From the NCBI GenBank assembly GCA_021776195.1, contig JAJFGK010000077.1, positions 1 to 64,000 of the forward strand: 64,000 nt of DNA, read 5' to 3'. Position 1 is the stretch's first letter, and every line of letters starts with the position of its first letter. A program made the translations under genes and the position numbers. The DNA comes from Kiloniellaceae bacterium. Lineage in GTDB: Bacteria; Pseudomonadota; Alphaproteobacteria; Kiloniellales; Kiloniellaceae. This document shows positions 57,421 to 64,000 of the stretch, in pieces. Below the pieces are notes generated by a model that did not search any database, was not told the DNA's origin, and saw nothing but the letters and a program-made list of their open reading frames with translations.

Positions 57421-58215
57421 TCAAACCGCGATGGCGGCGGGAATATGCGGATGGGCGCGGTAGCCCTCGAGGGTGAAGTCCTCGTAGCGAAAGGCGAAGA
57501 TGTCGCGCACCGCGGGGTTGATCGCCATGCGCGGCGGGGCCAGGGGTTCGCGGGCCAGCTGCTCGTCGACCTGCGCCAGATGGTTGCTGTAGAGGTGGGC
57601 GTCGCCGAAGCTGTGGATGAACTCGCCGGGCTCGAGCCCGGTCACCTGGGCCACCATCAGGGTGAGCAGCGCATAGGAGGCGATGTTGAAGGGCACGCCG
57701 AGAAAAACGTCGGCGGAGCGCTGATAGAGCTGACAGGACAGCCGGCCCTGGGCGACATAGAACTGGAACAGGCAGTGGCAGGGCGGCAGCGCCATCTGGT
57801 CGATCTGGGCGACGTTCCAGGCGCAGACGATATGCCGGCGGGACTCGGGGTTGGCGCGGATCTGCTCGACCACCCGGGCGATCTGGTCGATGCCGGCGCC
57901 GTCGGGGGTCGGCCAACTGCGCCACTGCACCCCATAGACCGGTCCCAGGTCGCCCTCGGCATCGGCCCAGTCGTCCCAGATCGAGACTCCCGCCGCCTTG
58001 AGCGAGGCAACGTTGCGCTCGCCGCGCAGGAACCAGAGCAATTCATGGATGATCGACTTCAGATGCAGGCGCTTGGTGGTCAAAAGCGGAAACCCGGCAG
58101 CCAGGTCGAAGCGCATCTGGTGGCCAAAAATGCCGCGCGTGCCGACGCCGGTCCGGTCGTCCCGATCGACGCCCCGGTCGCGCACCTGGCGCATCAGCTC
58201 AAGGTATTGGCGCAT
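57421..58215 (-). CDS. thyA: thymidylate synthase
   Basis: 264 aa from the ATG at 58215, exactly the enteric length; a start at 58236 would add seven residues. Catalytic Cys lies in [13 protein letters not shown], with the conserved [21 protein letters not shown] and [12 protein letters not shown] for dUMP and folate binding. It methylates dUMP using methylene-tetrahydrofolate and yields dihydrofolate for FolA, the next gene. Confidence 0.97.
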   Translation of the reverse strand: MRQYLELMRQVRDRGVDRDDRTGVGTRGIFGHQMRFDLAAGFPLLTTKRLHLKSIIHELLWFLRGERNVASLKAAGVSIWDDWADAEGDLGPVYGVQWRSWPTPDGAGIDQIARVVEQIRANPESRRHIVCAWNVAQIDQMALPPCHCLFQFYVAQGRLSCQLYQRSADVFLGVPFNIASYALLTLMVAQVTGLEPGEFIHSFGDAHLYSNHLAQVDEQLAREPLAPPRMAINPAVRDIFAFRYEDFTLEGYRAHPHIPAAIAV

Positions 58216-58360
58216 CGCCGCATCTGCTCCCTTCACGCCAGACTAGTCAATTGTAGACCAGGGAGTCGATTCGCAAGGACCTGTCCGATGCCTCCTTTCG
58301 GTTAATTCGCCTGGCCGTGGGAAGCGAACCAAGGACCTTTCTTCCTTAACCTTCCATCCC

Positions 58361-58366
58361 TATATT
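58361..58366 (+). promoter_or_regulatory. -10 box of ssrA promoter (candidate)
   Basis: TATATT at 58361-58366 in an AT-richer patch, without a good -35 upstream. A start at about 58373 would fall just before the acceptor part of tmRNA. Confidence 0.4.
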
Positions 58367-58372
58367 ACAGGG

Positions 58373-58453
58373 GTCGGCTTGCCGACTATGGTGCTAAACG
58401 AGCCTATGGAATAAGCGTTGCGGACCCGGGGGCAGTACCCGGCGCCTCCACCA
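58373..58453 (+). ncRNA. ssrA: tmRNA acceptor piece (two-piece, permuted ssrA)
   Basis: The 3' half of tmRNA lies upstream of the 5' half. CCGGG-GGCAGTA-CCCGG (to 58442) forms the T arm, followed by the acceptor strand CGCCTCC (58443-58449), discriminator A and an encoded CCA (58451-58453). The acceptor pairs with GGGGGCG at 58493-58499 of the coding piece in 7 pairs, including the G3-U70 wobble that alanyl-tRNA synthetase requires. The 5' end is estimated from the promoter. Segment 58454-58492 should be removed on maturation. Confidence 0.9.
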
Positions 58454-58492
58454 TCTTCGCCGCCGCGGGTCTCAGGCCGGCGGCGGCTCCAG

Positions 58493-58705
58493 GGGGGCGA
58501 AACAGGATCGACGCGCGTGGTAAAGGTAGATTCGGTGCCCGGTATGGTCCCGCCGTTATCGGACCAACAATGTAGTTGCGAATGACAACTATGCTGAGGC
58601 ACGCCTCGCCGCGTAATGCGGTCGGGTTAGCCAACTTTAAGCCCTGATCGGTCAGACTTTCAGGCGGGGTTCGGGGCACACCTGGCAACAGAAGTGCCCC
58701 ACTTA
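58493..58705 (+). ncRNA. ssrA: tmRNA coding piece (two-piece, permuted ssrA)
   Basis: Starts GGGGGCGAAACAGGATCGAC, a tmRNA 5' signature. The tag frame runs GCG at 58578 to TAA at 58614-58616 and encodes ANDNYAEARLAA, which with the alanine carried by the acceptor gives a 13-residue tag ending LAA, the ClpX signal. The piece probably ends after the hairpin GGGGCAC/GTGCCCC (58673-58700); the exact end is estimated. tmRNA frees stalled ribosomes and marks the unfinished protein for destruction. Confidence 0.93.
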
Positions 58706-58761
58706 TCTTGCCGGCGGCTAAGTCCGAGGCGCCGCAAAGTCGAAGGGGAAAAAGCGGCGCC

Positions 58762-59307
58762 ATGGCCGAAGATTTGATGCGCTATGATCGTCTCGTGGAA
58801 GATGCGCTACGGGGTGTCGTCAGGAGGGCTCTGCTCGAAGTCCTGGCAAACGGCCTGCCGGGCGAGCATCACTTCTATATCACCTTTCGCAGCCAGTGCC
58901 CCGGCGTCCAGATGCCCGATAGCCTGCGCGCGACCTATCCCAATGAGATGACCATCGTACTGCAGCACCAGTACTGGGATCTGGTGATCGAGGAGGACCG
59001 CTTCGCGGTTTCCCTCAGCTTCAACAACATCCGCCACCATTTGAGCATTCCCTTCGAGGCCGTGGTCGCCTTCGCGGATCCCTCGGTGCGCTTCGGCCTT
59101 CAGTTCGAGTATGGCGACGAGGGCGACGAAGACGGGAGCGAAAGCGGGACCGGCGACGTGCTCGACAGCGAAGAATCCAGCAATGACGATGGCGCGGAAC
59201 CGGATTCGAACGGGGCCGCAACGGCCGCCGATGGGATGGCCAACGACGGGACGACCTCGGGCGACGGCGCCACGGTCGTTACGCTCGACAACTTTCGCAA
59301 AAAGTGA
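58762..59307 (+). CDS. sspB: ClpXP adaptor SspB (alpha type)
   Basis: 181 aa from ATG 58762. The core (about 1-125) has DLMRYDRLVEDALRGVVRRALLEV, GEHHFYITFRSQCPGVQMPD and LSFNNIRHHLSIPFEAVVAFADPSVRFGLQFE, matching alphaproteobacterial SspB. It binds the AND/NY part of ssrA tags. The C-terminal 55 residues are an acidic, Ser/Gly-rich linker ending in a basic VVTLDNFRKK, the ClpX-docking XB motif. It lies about 55 bp after the tmRNA gene on the same strand. Confidence 0.94.
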   Translation: MAEDLMRYDRLVEDALRGVVRRALLEVLANGLPGEHHFYITFRSQCPGVQMPDSLRATYPNEMTIVLQHQYWDLVIEEDRFAVSLSFNNIRHHLSIPFEAVVAFADPSVRFGLQFEYGDEGDEDGSESGTGDVLDSEESSNDDGAEPDSNGAATAADGMANDGTTSGDGATVVTLDNFRKK

Positions 59308-59353
59308 CGGCGGCCCCCAGGACCCCAATGCTCTACAGGTGAGTCGGTAAGAC

Positions 59354-59557
59354 CTAGCGCCGGGCGCGGGCGATCGCGCGCGGATCCCAGGGCTGTGCCT
59401 TGGGCTTGCTGGGCTTGGGCTCGGCCGAGGGCAGGCCGCCCTTGCGCCGCAACAGGGCGAGAAACTCCTTCTTGCGGCGCTCGAGTTCCCGCTGCTCTTC
59501 CTCGCTGAGCTGGGACTCCGGAATGTTGCTCAAGTCGCGCTGCGTCAGTTCGTCCAT
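59354..59557 (-). CDS. small hypothetical protein (67 aa)
   Basis: 67 aa, no family recognised. Highly charged: MDELTQRDLSNIPESQLSEEE starts an amphipathic helix rich in Glu and Arg (about 18-38), then a Pro/Lys-rich tail. A purine-rich AAGGACCG lies upstream of the ATG. Convergent with sspB (46 bp). Composition is coherent, so probably a real small gene; function unknown. Confidence 0.6.
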   Translation of the reverse strand: MDELTQRDLSNIPESQLSEEEQRELERRKKEFLALLRRKGGLPSAEPKPSKPKAQPWDPRAIARARR

Positions 59558-59697
59558 CTTGCGGTCCTTTCCGGCGCGACCCGCCCGAAAGAGAAAACCA
59601 CGGAGGGCGGCGCGCGCTGGTCATGCTCCCAAGCCTGGGTTAAGACTTCGTTATCCAAGGACCACATTGCGGCGAGACCGCACGGAGCGCCTTTCCG

Positions 59698-60357
59698 GTG
59701 ACATCTTCGACGTCTTATCTGATCGATGGACCCGGGAAGGCTCCCTTGACGGTGATCCTGGCGCACGGCGCCGGCGCGCCGATGGACACGCCCTTCATGA
59801 CCGCCTTCGCCAGCGGGCTGGCGGCGCAGGGCTGGCGGGTCCTGCGCTTCGAGTTCGCCTATATGGCGCGGCGCCGCCAAGACGGCCGCAAGGCCCCGCC
59901 CGCGCCCCAGGCACGACTGCTCGAGGAGTGGCGCGCGGTGATCGAGACGGTCGCCGGGGCGGGCAAGGCCGGCGGCCTGACGCCCCGCAATCTGGTCATC
60001 GGCGGCAAGTCGCTCGGCGGCCGTATGGCGAGCCTGGTCGCCGACGAAGCCGGGGTCGCCGGTCTGGTCTGTCTCGGCTACCCCTTTCACCCGCCCGGCA
60101 AGCCCGAGCGCCTGCGCACCGCCCATCTGGCCGACCTGAAGACGCCGGCCCTGTTCGTTCAGGGGACCCGCGATCCTTTCGGCGGCGAGGCCGAGGTCGG
60201 CGCCTACGACCTGGCCCGCACGATCGGCTTTCACTGGGCCACGGATGGCGATCATGGGCTAAAACCGCGCAAAAGCTCTGGCGCGACGGAAAGCGGCAAC
60301 TGGGACGCGGCGATCGGCGCCATGGACGGCTTTCTCCAAGGGCTCGCGAAGCCATGA
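59698..60357 (+). CDS. alpha/beta hydrolase (KANL3/Tex30, dienelactone-hydrolase-like)
   Basis: 219 aa from GTG 59698. LAHGAGAPMDTPFM is the family's oxyanion region, GGKSLGGRMAS the nucleophile elbow (GKSLGG), FVQGTRDPFGG the acid and DGDHGLKP the catalytic His, all in order. Members of this group are uncharacterised cytosolic hydrolases. Its stop overlaps the next gene's start (ATGA), making it the first of a tightly coupled set. Confidence 0.87.
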   Translation: MTSSTSYLIDGPGKAPLTVILAHGAGAPMDTPFMTAFASGLAAQGWRVLRFEFAYMARRRQDGRKAPPAPQARLLEEWRAVIETVAGAGKAGGLTPRNLVIGGKSLGGRMASLVADEAGVAGLVCLGYPFHPPGKPERLRTAHLADLKTPALFVQGTRDPFGGEAEVGAYDLARTIGFHWATDGDHGLKPRKSSGATESGNWDAAIGAMDGFLQGLAKP

Positions 60358-60722
60358 GCCGCCCCCTGCCCGACGCCGTGAGCAGCGCGGTCCTGCGCAT
60401 GATGCCTCTGGGGCCGGTGGAGGCGCGCCGCATGTTCGGCGGCTACGGGGTCTTTCTCGACGGCTTGATGTTTGCTCTCTTCGCCGACGAGGTCCTTTAC
60501 TTCAAGACCGACCCGGACAACGAGGCGCGGTTCCGCGCCGCCGGATCGGAGCCCTTCACCTTTCGGCGCAAGGGCCGCACCGTGGCGATGTCCTACTGGC
60601 GCGCACCCGAGGCCTGCGGAACCGATCCCGATGCGCTGCTGGAATGGGCCCGGACCGGCCACGAGGCCGCGCGCCGCGCCGCCGCCCGCAAACCCGCAAA
60701 AAAGGAGAAAAGGGGCCGATGA
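60354..60722 (+). CDS. TfoX N-terminal-domain protein
   Basis: 122 aa. ARRMFGGYGVFLDGLMFALFADEVLYFKTD and FRAAGSEPFTFRRKGRTVAMSYWRAPE are the conserved TfoX-N core. In gamma-proteobacteria TfoX promotes competence gene expression with a second C-terminal domain; here only the N domain with a Lys/Arg/Ala-rich tail is present. Both ends overlap neighbours by ATGA, so it is translated in a coupled chain. No competence genes are near. Confidence 0.88.
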   Translation: MSRPLPDAVSSAVLRMMPLGPVEARRMFGGYGVFLDGLMFALFADEVLYFKTDPDNEARFRAAGSEPFTFRRKGRTVAMSYWRAPEACGTDPDALLEWARTGHEAARRAAARKPAKKEKRGR

Positions 60723-61609
60723 ACCGTGGAATAGACCATCTGGTGCTGATGGTTCGTGATCTCGAGGCCGCCGCGGCGCGCTACCGCGCCATGGGCTTCA
60801 CCATCACCCCCAAAGCCCAGCACGCTTGGGGCACCGCCAATGCGCTCGCCCAGCTCCAGGGAAATTTCCTGGAGCTGCTCACGGTCGACCGGCCCCATTT
60901 GATCGTCGAGGCCGAGAGCGGCCATTTTTCCTTTGGCACCGCCAACCGCGACTTCCTGGCCAAGCGCGAGGGCTGTTCCATGCTGGTCTTCGAGAGCCAA
61001 GACGCCCGCGCCGACGTGCGCGACTTCGTCGGGCAAAGCCTGACGACCTACGAGCCCTTCGATTTTCAGCGCCAGGCGAGACTCCCCGACGGCAGCGAGG
61101 TGACGGTCGGCTTCTCCCTTGCCTTCGTCACCGACCCGCGTATGCCGCAGGTCACGCTTTTCTGCTGCCAGCAACAGGCCCCGCAGCACTTCTGGAAGCC
61201 GGACTATCAGGTCCACCCGAACACGGCGATCCGCTGCGAGGAGGTTCTGCTGGTGGCCGAGGACCCGCACGACCTGGGCGATACCTTCGAGGCCATCCAG
61301 GGCAAGGGCAGCGCCAGCCTGCTGGCCCAGGGCCTGAAGATCCTGACCGCGCGCGGCCACGTCACCCTGCTGACCCCCGAGGGCTTCGAGCAGCGCTTTC
61401 CCGGCGTCCTGCCGAAACGGCGGATGGGCGAGCCGGCCGCGACGCCGCTGCTGCGCGGCTATGGGATCGCGGTGGCCGATCTGGCGGCCTGCGAAGCCGC
61501 CCTCGACAAGGGCGGCGTGCCCTTCCGGCGCTATGCCGGGCGGCTCCAGGTCCTGCCCGGCGATGCCTTTGGCTGCGCCATCGAGTTCACCCAGTCCGAG
61601 GAGGGGTGA
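60719..61609 (+). CDS. VOC-superfamily glyoxalase-like domain protein
   Basis: 296 aa from the ATG at 60719 (overlapping the tfoX-like stop; AAGGAG and GGGG lie upstream). MNRGIDHLVLMVRDLEAAAARYRAMGFTITPK is a typical VOC first module, with the His8 metal ligand position and NALAQLQGNFLELLTV as the matching Glu strand (Glu57-58). Matches the Glyoxalase_3 group of unknown substrate. The second half has a weaker VOC-like repeat (GIAVADLAACEAALDKGGVPF). Confidence 0.85.
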   Translation: MNRGIDHLVLMVRDLEAAAARYRAMGFTITPKAQHAWGTANALAQLQGNFLELLTVDRPHLIVEAESGHFSFGTANRDFLAKREGCSMLVFESQDARADVRDFVGQSLTTYEPFDFQRQARLPDGSEVTVGFSLAFVTDPRMPQVTLFCCQQQAPQHFWKPDYQVHPNTAIRCEEVLLVAEDPHDLGDTFEAIQGKGSASLLAQGLKILTARGHVTLLTPEGFEQRFPGVLPKRRMGEPAATPLLRGYGIAVADLAACEAALDKGGVPFRRYAGRLQVLPGDAFGCAIEFTQSEEG

Positions 61610-61615
61610 GGCCAG

Positions 61616-62293
61616 GTGTTTTCCTTCTACGGTCTGACGGCACTCGACTACATCGCGCTGGCGGTGCTGCTGTCGCTCTGGTCCGGCTTCACGCTGATCG
61701 CCGATTCCAGCCGGGTCCGCGATCGCACCATCGGCGTCACCATGGGGCGCTACCGCGAGCGCTGGATGGCCGAGATGACCAAGCGCGAGAACCGCATCGG
61801 CGATATCCAGATCGCCCGCAACCAGATGAACGGCGCGGCCTTCTTCGCCTCGGCGGCAATCTTCGCGGCCGGCGGCGTGTTCGCCCTTTTGGGGGCGACC
61901 GACCAGGCCATGGACCTGATCCACGCCCTGCCGATCGCCAATCAGGCAACGCCGCTCGCCTGGAGTGTCAAGCTGCTCTGCCTCGTGGTGCTGCTGGCCC
62001 ACGCCTTCTTCAAGTTCGCCTGGGCCTTTCGCCTCTATAACTATTGCTCGGTCCTGATCGGCGCGACACCGGACCATTCCGACGAGGCGCTCGAGGAGGC
62101 GGCGCGCGCGGCGGCGGTCAACAACCTGGCGGCCCAGCATTTCACCCGCGGTCTGCGCGCGCTCTTTTTCAGCCTCGCCTTCCTCGGCTGGTTCGTCCAC
62201 CCCCTGCTGCTGGTCTTCGCCAGCATCCTGGTGGTGCTGGTACTCTACCGCCGCGAGTTCCGCTCGCGCTCCTTGAAGATCCTGCAGAACTGA
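61616..62293 (+). CDS. DUF599 membrane protein
   Basis: 225 aa from GTG 61616, 6 bp after the VOC gene. Four hydrophobic segments (LDYIALAVLLSLWSGFTLIA; AAFFASAAIFAAGGVFALLG; VKLLCLVVLLAHAFFKFAW; FSLAFLGWFVHPLLLVFASILVVLVLY) and the conserved RERWMAEMTKRENRIGDIQIARNQMNGAAFFAS match DUF599. Inner-membrane protein of unknown function. Last gene of the hydrolase-TfoX-VOC-DUF599 operon. Confidence 0.88.
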   Translation: MFSFYGLTALDYIALAVLLSLWSGFTLIADSSRVRDRTIGVTMGRYRERWMAEMTKRENRIGDIQIARNQMNGAAFFASAAIFAAGGVFALLGATDQAMDLIHALPIANQATPLAWSVKLLCLVVLLAHAFFKFAWAFRLYNYCSVLIGATPDHSDEALEEAARAAAVNNLAAQHFTRGLRALFFSLAFLGWFVHPLLLVFASILVVLVLYRREFRSRSLKILQN

Positions 62294-62350
62294 GGACTCG
62301 CGATCGGCGCCAAGCCAAAGAAAGGCGCCAGGGTCTGCGGACAAGTGGAG

Positions 62351-62511
62351 GTCATTCCGGCCGCGACTTTTCTCCAAATCTTCGATTTGGGAAGAAAAGT
62401 CAGCGAGCCGGGAGCTCGGCGGAAATGAGATCAGGCGTCGGCCCGAGATTCCGGATTCCTCGCTTCGACAGCCAAATCGAAGATTTGGGCCGAACCGGGT
62501 TCCGGAATGAC
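62351..62511. repeat. palindromic intergenic element with 10-bp terminal inverted repeats
   Basis: GTCATTCCGG (62351-62360) and CCGGAATGAC (62502-62511) bound a 161-bp segment. Inside is a long hairpin, 62365-62401, whose arms GACTTTTCT..CCAAATC and GATTTGG..AGAAAAGTC are nearly perfect. A second copy of its core, CCAAATC-gaa-GATTTGG, lies at 62472-62488. No ORF. It resembles a dispersed REP/MITE element and separates the DUF599 gene from a convergent hypothetical gene. Confidence 0.7.
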
Positions 62512-62540
62512 ATTCCCTGGAATGCGATTGTCAACAGACC

Positions 62541-62921
62541 CTAGGCCGGGCCGGGCACCTTGGGGATCGGCAGGGCGAAACCCAACGCGCTGTCGACCGC
62601 GCCGTTGATCGCCGACCAGACGGCCCCGACGATGGCGTTCCAGGCTTTCTCGATGGTCAGGATCGTCAAGGCGGCGACGGTGCGCGCGAAGTTCGCCGCG
62701 AGAGTGGCCAGATCGTTGAGGAACCAGTCGCGATCCTCTTCGTCCAGTTCGCCCTTGATGGTGCCTTCGGTGATCCAGGCCGCCTGCTTGGCCAGGGCCT
62801 TGGCCTGACGCTCGGCGAATTCGACGTGGTTCTTGATATCGTCGTTGATCGCGCCACTGAGCGCACCCAGCAGATCTTTGATCAACGCGTCGACATCGAT
62901 CGCATCAGTGATGGATGGCAT
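62541..62921 (-). CDS. hypothetical protein (126 aa)
   Basis: 126 aa, family not recognised. Predominantly helical with an acidic start (MPSITDAIDVDALIKDLLGAL), a charged middle (EEDRDWFLNDLATLAANFARTVAALTILTIEKAW) and a mildly hydrophobic C-terminal part (IVGAVWSAINGAVDSALGFALPIPK). No signal peptide or obvious membrane helix. It lies 28 bp downstream of the lipoprotein gene on the same strand, so the two are probably an operon with a linked envelope role. Confidence 0.72.
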   Translation of the reverse strand: MPSITDAIDVDALIKDLLGALSGAINDDIKNHVEFAERQAKALAKQAAWITEGTIKGELDEEDRDWFLNDLATLAANFARTVAALTILTIEKAWNAIVGAVWSAINGAVDSALGFALPIPKVPGPA

Positions 62922-62949
62922 GGCTGCACTCCTTGATCTCTCGAAATTC

Positions 62950-63474
62950 TTAGCGCTCGAGGGCCTTTTCGTAGGTCAGCGCCTGATCGATGGAAATCTC
63001 ATAAGACCCCTTGAATCCCTTCACGATGCCTTCTTTCAGACCTTTGGCCCGATCGTTGCTTTTCATCCTGGTCAGGGTATCGATAACCTTTTCCAGGATC
63101 TTGTCGGTCGGGGCCTTGAGCACCTCGATCTCATTGGGCTCGGAGTCCTCCGAAGATCCAATTCCGAGCCACTTGGCGACCATCGGCCGCGGCGTCGGGC
63201 GGCTCAAGACCTGCAGCCGCAGGGCATCGAATTTTCCGATGAGGCTGTTGTAGGTGGCCTCTCGACGGTCGAAGGTCGCGGCCTCCACGCCGGACGAAAC
63301 CGCCGCGAAATGTACCAGGGTCTGCTCGTTCGTTTTGATCAGTCCGTCGACGATGGAACGGTCGAAATCGGGCGCCAGCTTGACCGTGCAACCGGTTAGC
63401 AGAAGCAGGCAGGCAAAGGAGGCCAACAAGAGATTGCGGCCTTGACCGAGCACCGTGGCGGGCCTTCGTCTCAT
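62950..63474 (-). CDS. putative lipoprotein of unknown function
   Basis: 174 aa from the ATG at 63474 (AAAGGAG about 7 bases upstream). Basic N-terminus, hydrophobic core and lipobox LLLTGC (Cys about 29), so anchored in a membrane. The mature part is helical (VDGLIKTNEQTLVHFAAVSSGVEAATFDRREATYNSLIGKFDALR) with no known domain. The longer frame to 63549 only translates the duplicated upstream DNA and is not the start. Confidence 0.8.
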   Translation of the reverse strand: MRRRPATVLGQGRNLLLASFACLLLLTGCTVKLAPDFDRSIVDGLIKTNEQTLVHFAAVSSGVEAATFDRREATYNSLIGKFDALRLQVLSRPTPRPMVAKWLGIGSSEDSEPNEIEVLKAPTDKILEKVIDTLTRMKSNDRAKGLKEGIVKGFKGSYEISIDQALTYEKALER

Positions 63475-63485
63475 CGCTTGCTCCT

Positions 63486-63521
63486 TTACTGTCGCGGAAG
63501 GGATTACTGTCGCGGAAGGGA
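63486..63521. repeat. 18-bp perfect tandem duplication upstream of lipoprotein gene
   Basis: TTACTGTCGCGGAAGGGA occurs twice in direct succession (63486-63503 and 63504-63521). It ends only a few bases before the ribosome site of the lipoprotein gene (minus strand), so it lies in its leader or promoter. It could be a recent slip or a doubled binding site. Confidence 0.8.
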
Positions 63522-63731
63522 TTTTCACGCCGACCGGCGCCGGCAACATCTATACATGCAAAGGCCAGCATTGACGATAATGAAATTGTAGCACGAAGAA
63601 AACCTGAGAACTTCCCTGCTTTATTTGACGCCGGGCCGCGACCTCGGCGGCCTGCGCTCTTGGCCGGCGGTGCCTCTGCTTCTACACTGCCAATGGATTC
63701 TATTTTTTTCCCGCCCGAGTTGGAGACCCTC

Positions 63732-64000
63732 ATGAGCCAGAAGACCCAGACCCGCGCCGAGAGCGATTCCATGGGCACGATTCAGGTGCCGGCGGATGCC
63801 TATTGGGCGGCCCAGACGCAACGCTCGCTGAAGAACTTCCGCATTGGCGGCGAGCGCATGCCGGAAGCCCTGGTCAAGGCCCTGGGCGTGCAGAAGCTGG
63901 CCGCCTGCCGCGCCAACATGGCCCTCGGCGTGATGCCCAAGAAGCTCGGGCGGGCCATCGAAAAAGCCGCGCTGGAGGTCGCCTCCGGGTCCCTGATCGA
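63732..64000 (+). CDS. fumC: fumarate hydratase class II (partial, cut by window end)
   Basis: The first 89 residues are present, from ATG 63732. SDSMGTIQVPADAYWAAQTQRSLKNF is the FumC N-terminus, followed by RMPEALVKALGVQKLAACRANM. The catalytic S loop (GSSxMPxKxN) lies beyond the window. The class II enzyme interconverts fumarate and malate without an iron-sulfur cluster. A GGAG lies about 8 bases ahead of the ATG. Confidence 0.92.
   Translation, partial: MSQKTQTRAESDSMGTIQVPADAYWAAQTQRSLKNFRIGGERMPEALVKALGVQKLAACRANMALGVMPKKLGRAIEKAALEVASGSLI

Overview
The window is a high-GC, gene-dense chromosomal segment from an alphaproteobacterium, probably Rhodospirillales in the broad sense. Three points support this. 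There is a circularly permuted two-piece tmRNA (58373-58705) directly followed by the alpha-type ClpXP adaptor sspB. groESL is preceded by a perfect CIRCE operator. The cell-wall (mreB / mreCD-mrdA-rodA), branched-chain amino acid (ilvB-ilvN-ilvC with miaA and serB) and membrane quality-control (hflK-hflC-DUF2065-degP) blocks are ordered as in alphaproteobacteria. No integrase, transposase, phage, CRISPR or plasmid functions are visible, and most of the window looks like stable core chromosome with accessory catabolic genes.

Layout. 0.1-7.7 kb: accessory catabolism and detoxification (FAD amine/amino-acid oxidase, MlrC-type M81 peptidase, kappa-GST-like isomerase, GST, exported TPR protein, C45/Ntn-hydrolase-like protein). 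A near-perfect 41-bp inverted repeat sits between mlrC and the isomerase. 8.2-10.1 kb: REC-GGDEF-EAL c-di-GMP protein. 10.1-14.1 kb: hyuA-hyuB with a truncated HAD remnant downstream. 14.3-16.5 kb: CIRCE-groES-groEL and terminator. 16.5-24.7 kb: alpha/beta hydrolase, YtcJ-type amidohydrolase, SPOR-like lipoprotein, peptidoglycan-binding-like protein, gloB-hspQ, DoeB-like deacylase, two EamA exporters. 25-32 kb: CoxE-like VWA protein, D-amino-acid aminotransferase, MFS transporter, LysR regulator, LonH/YcbZ-like protease. 32.6 kb: a degenerate tRNA-Lys(UUU)-like gene. 33-37.8 kb: slipin, Asp/Glu-rich protein, class II aldolase, MATE pump with a possible leaderless leader peptide, cytochrome c. 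37.8-43.7 kb: elongasome genes. 43.9-45.8 kb: an unassigned pair (methyltransferase-like plus 2OG-Fe(II) oxygenase-like, the latter probably starting at CTG). 45.9-51.5 kb: ilvC, ilvN, ilvB, miaA, serB. 51.5-55.5 kb: degP, DUF2065, hflC, hflK. 55.7-58.2 kb: mrp, folA, thyA. 58.4-59.3 kb: ssrA and sspB. 59.3-62.3 kb: small operon of alpha/beta hydrolase, TfoX-N, glyoxalase-like and DUF599 genes. 62.3-63.5 kb: palindromic repeat element, a hypothetical protein and a lipoprotein. 63.7 kb to the edge: start of fumC.

How the genes work together. Proteostasis is a strong theme. GroESL folds proteins, HflKC is the classical partner of FtsH (not in the window), and DegP acts in the periplasm. A LonH-like protease and HspQ are also present. 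The tmRNA tags stalled nascent chains, and its neighbour SspB hands tagged proteins to ClpXP. Elongasome genes form two units: mreB alone with its own promoter, and mreC-mreD-mrdA-rodA-cytochrome c read as one chain of overlapping or nearly touching genes. Nothing here is clearly a new defence or biosynthetic system. The items most worth a second look are the split ssrA/sspB linkage, the CTG-start oxygenase/methyltransferase pair, the leaderless uORF before the MATE pump, the degenerate tRNA, the C45-like protein without an obvious nucleophile, and the two palindromic intergenic elements.
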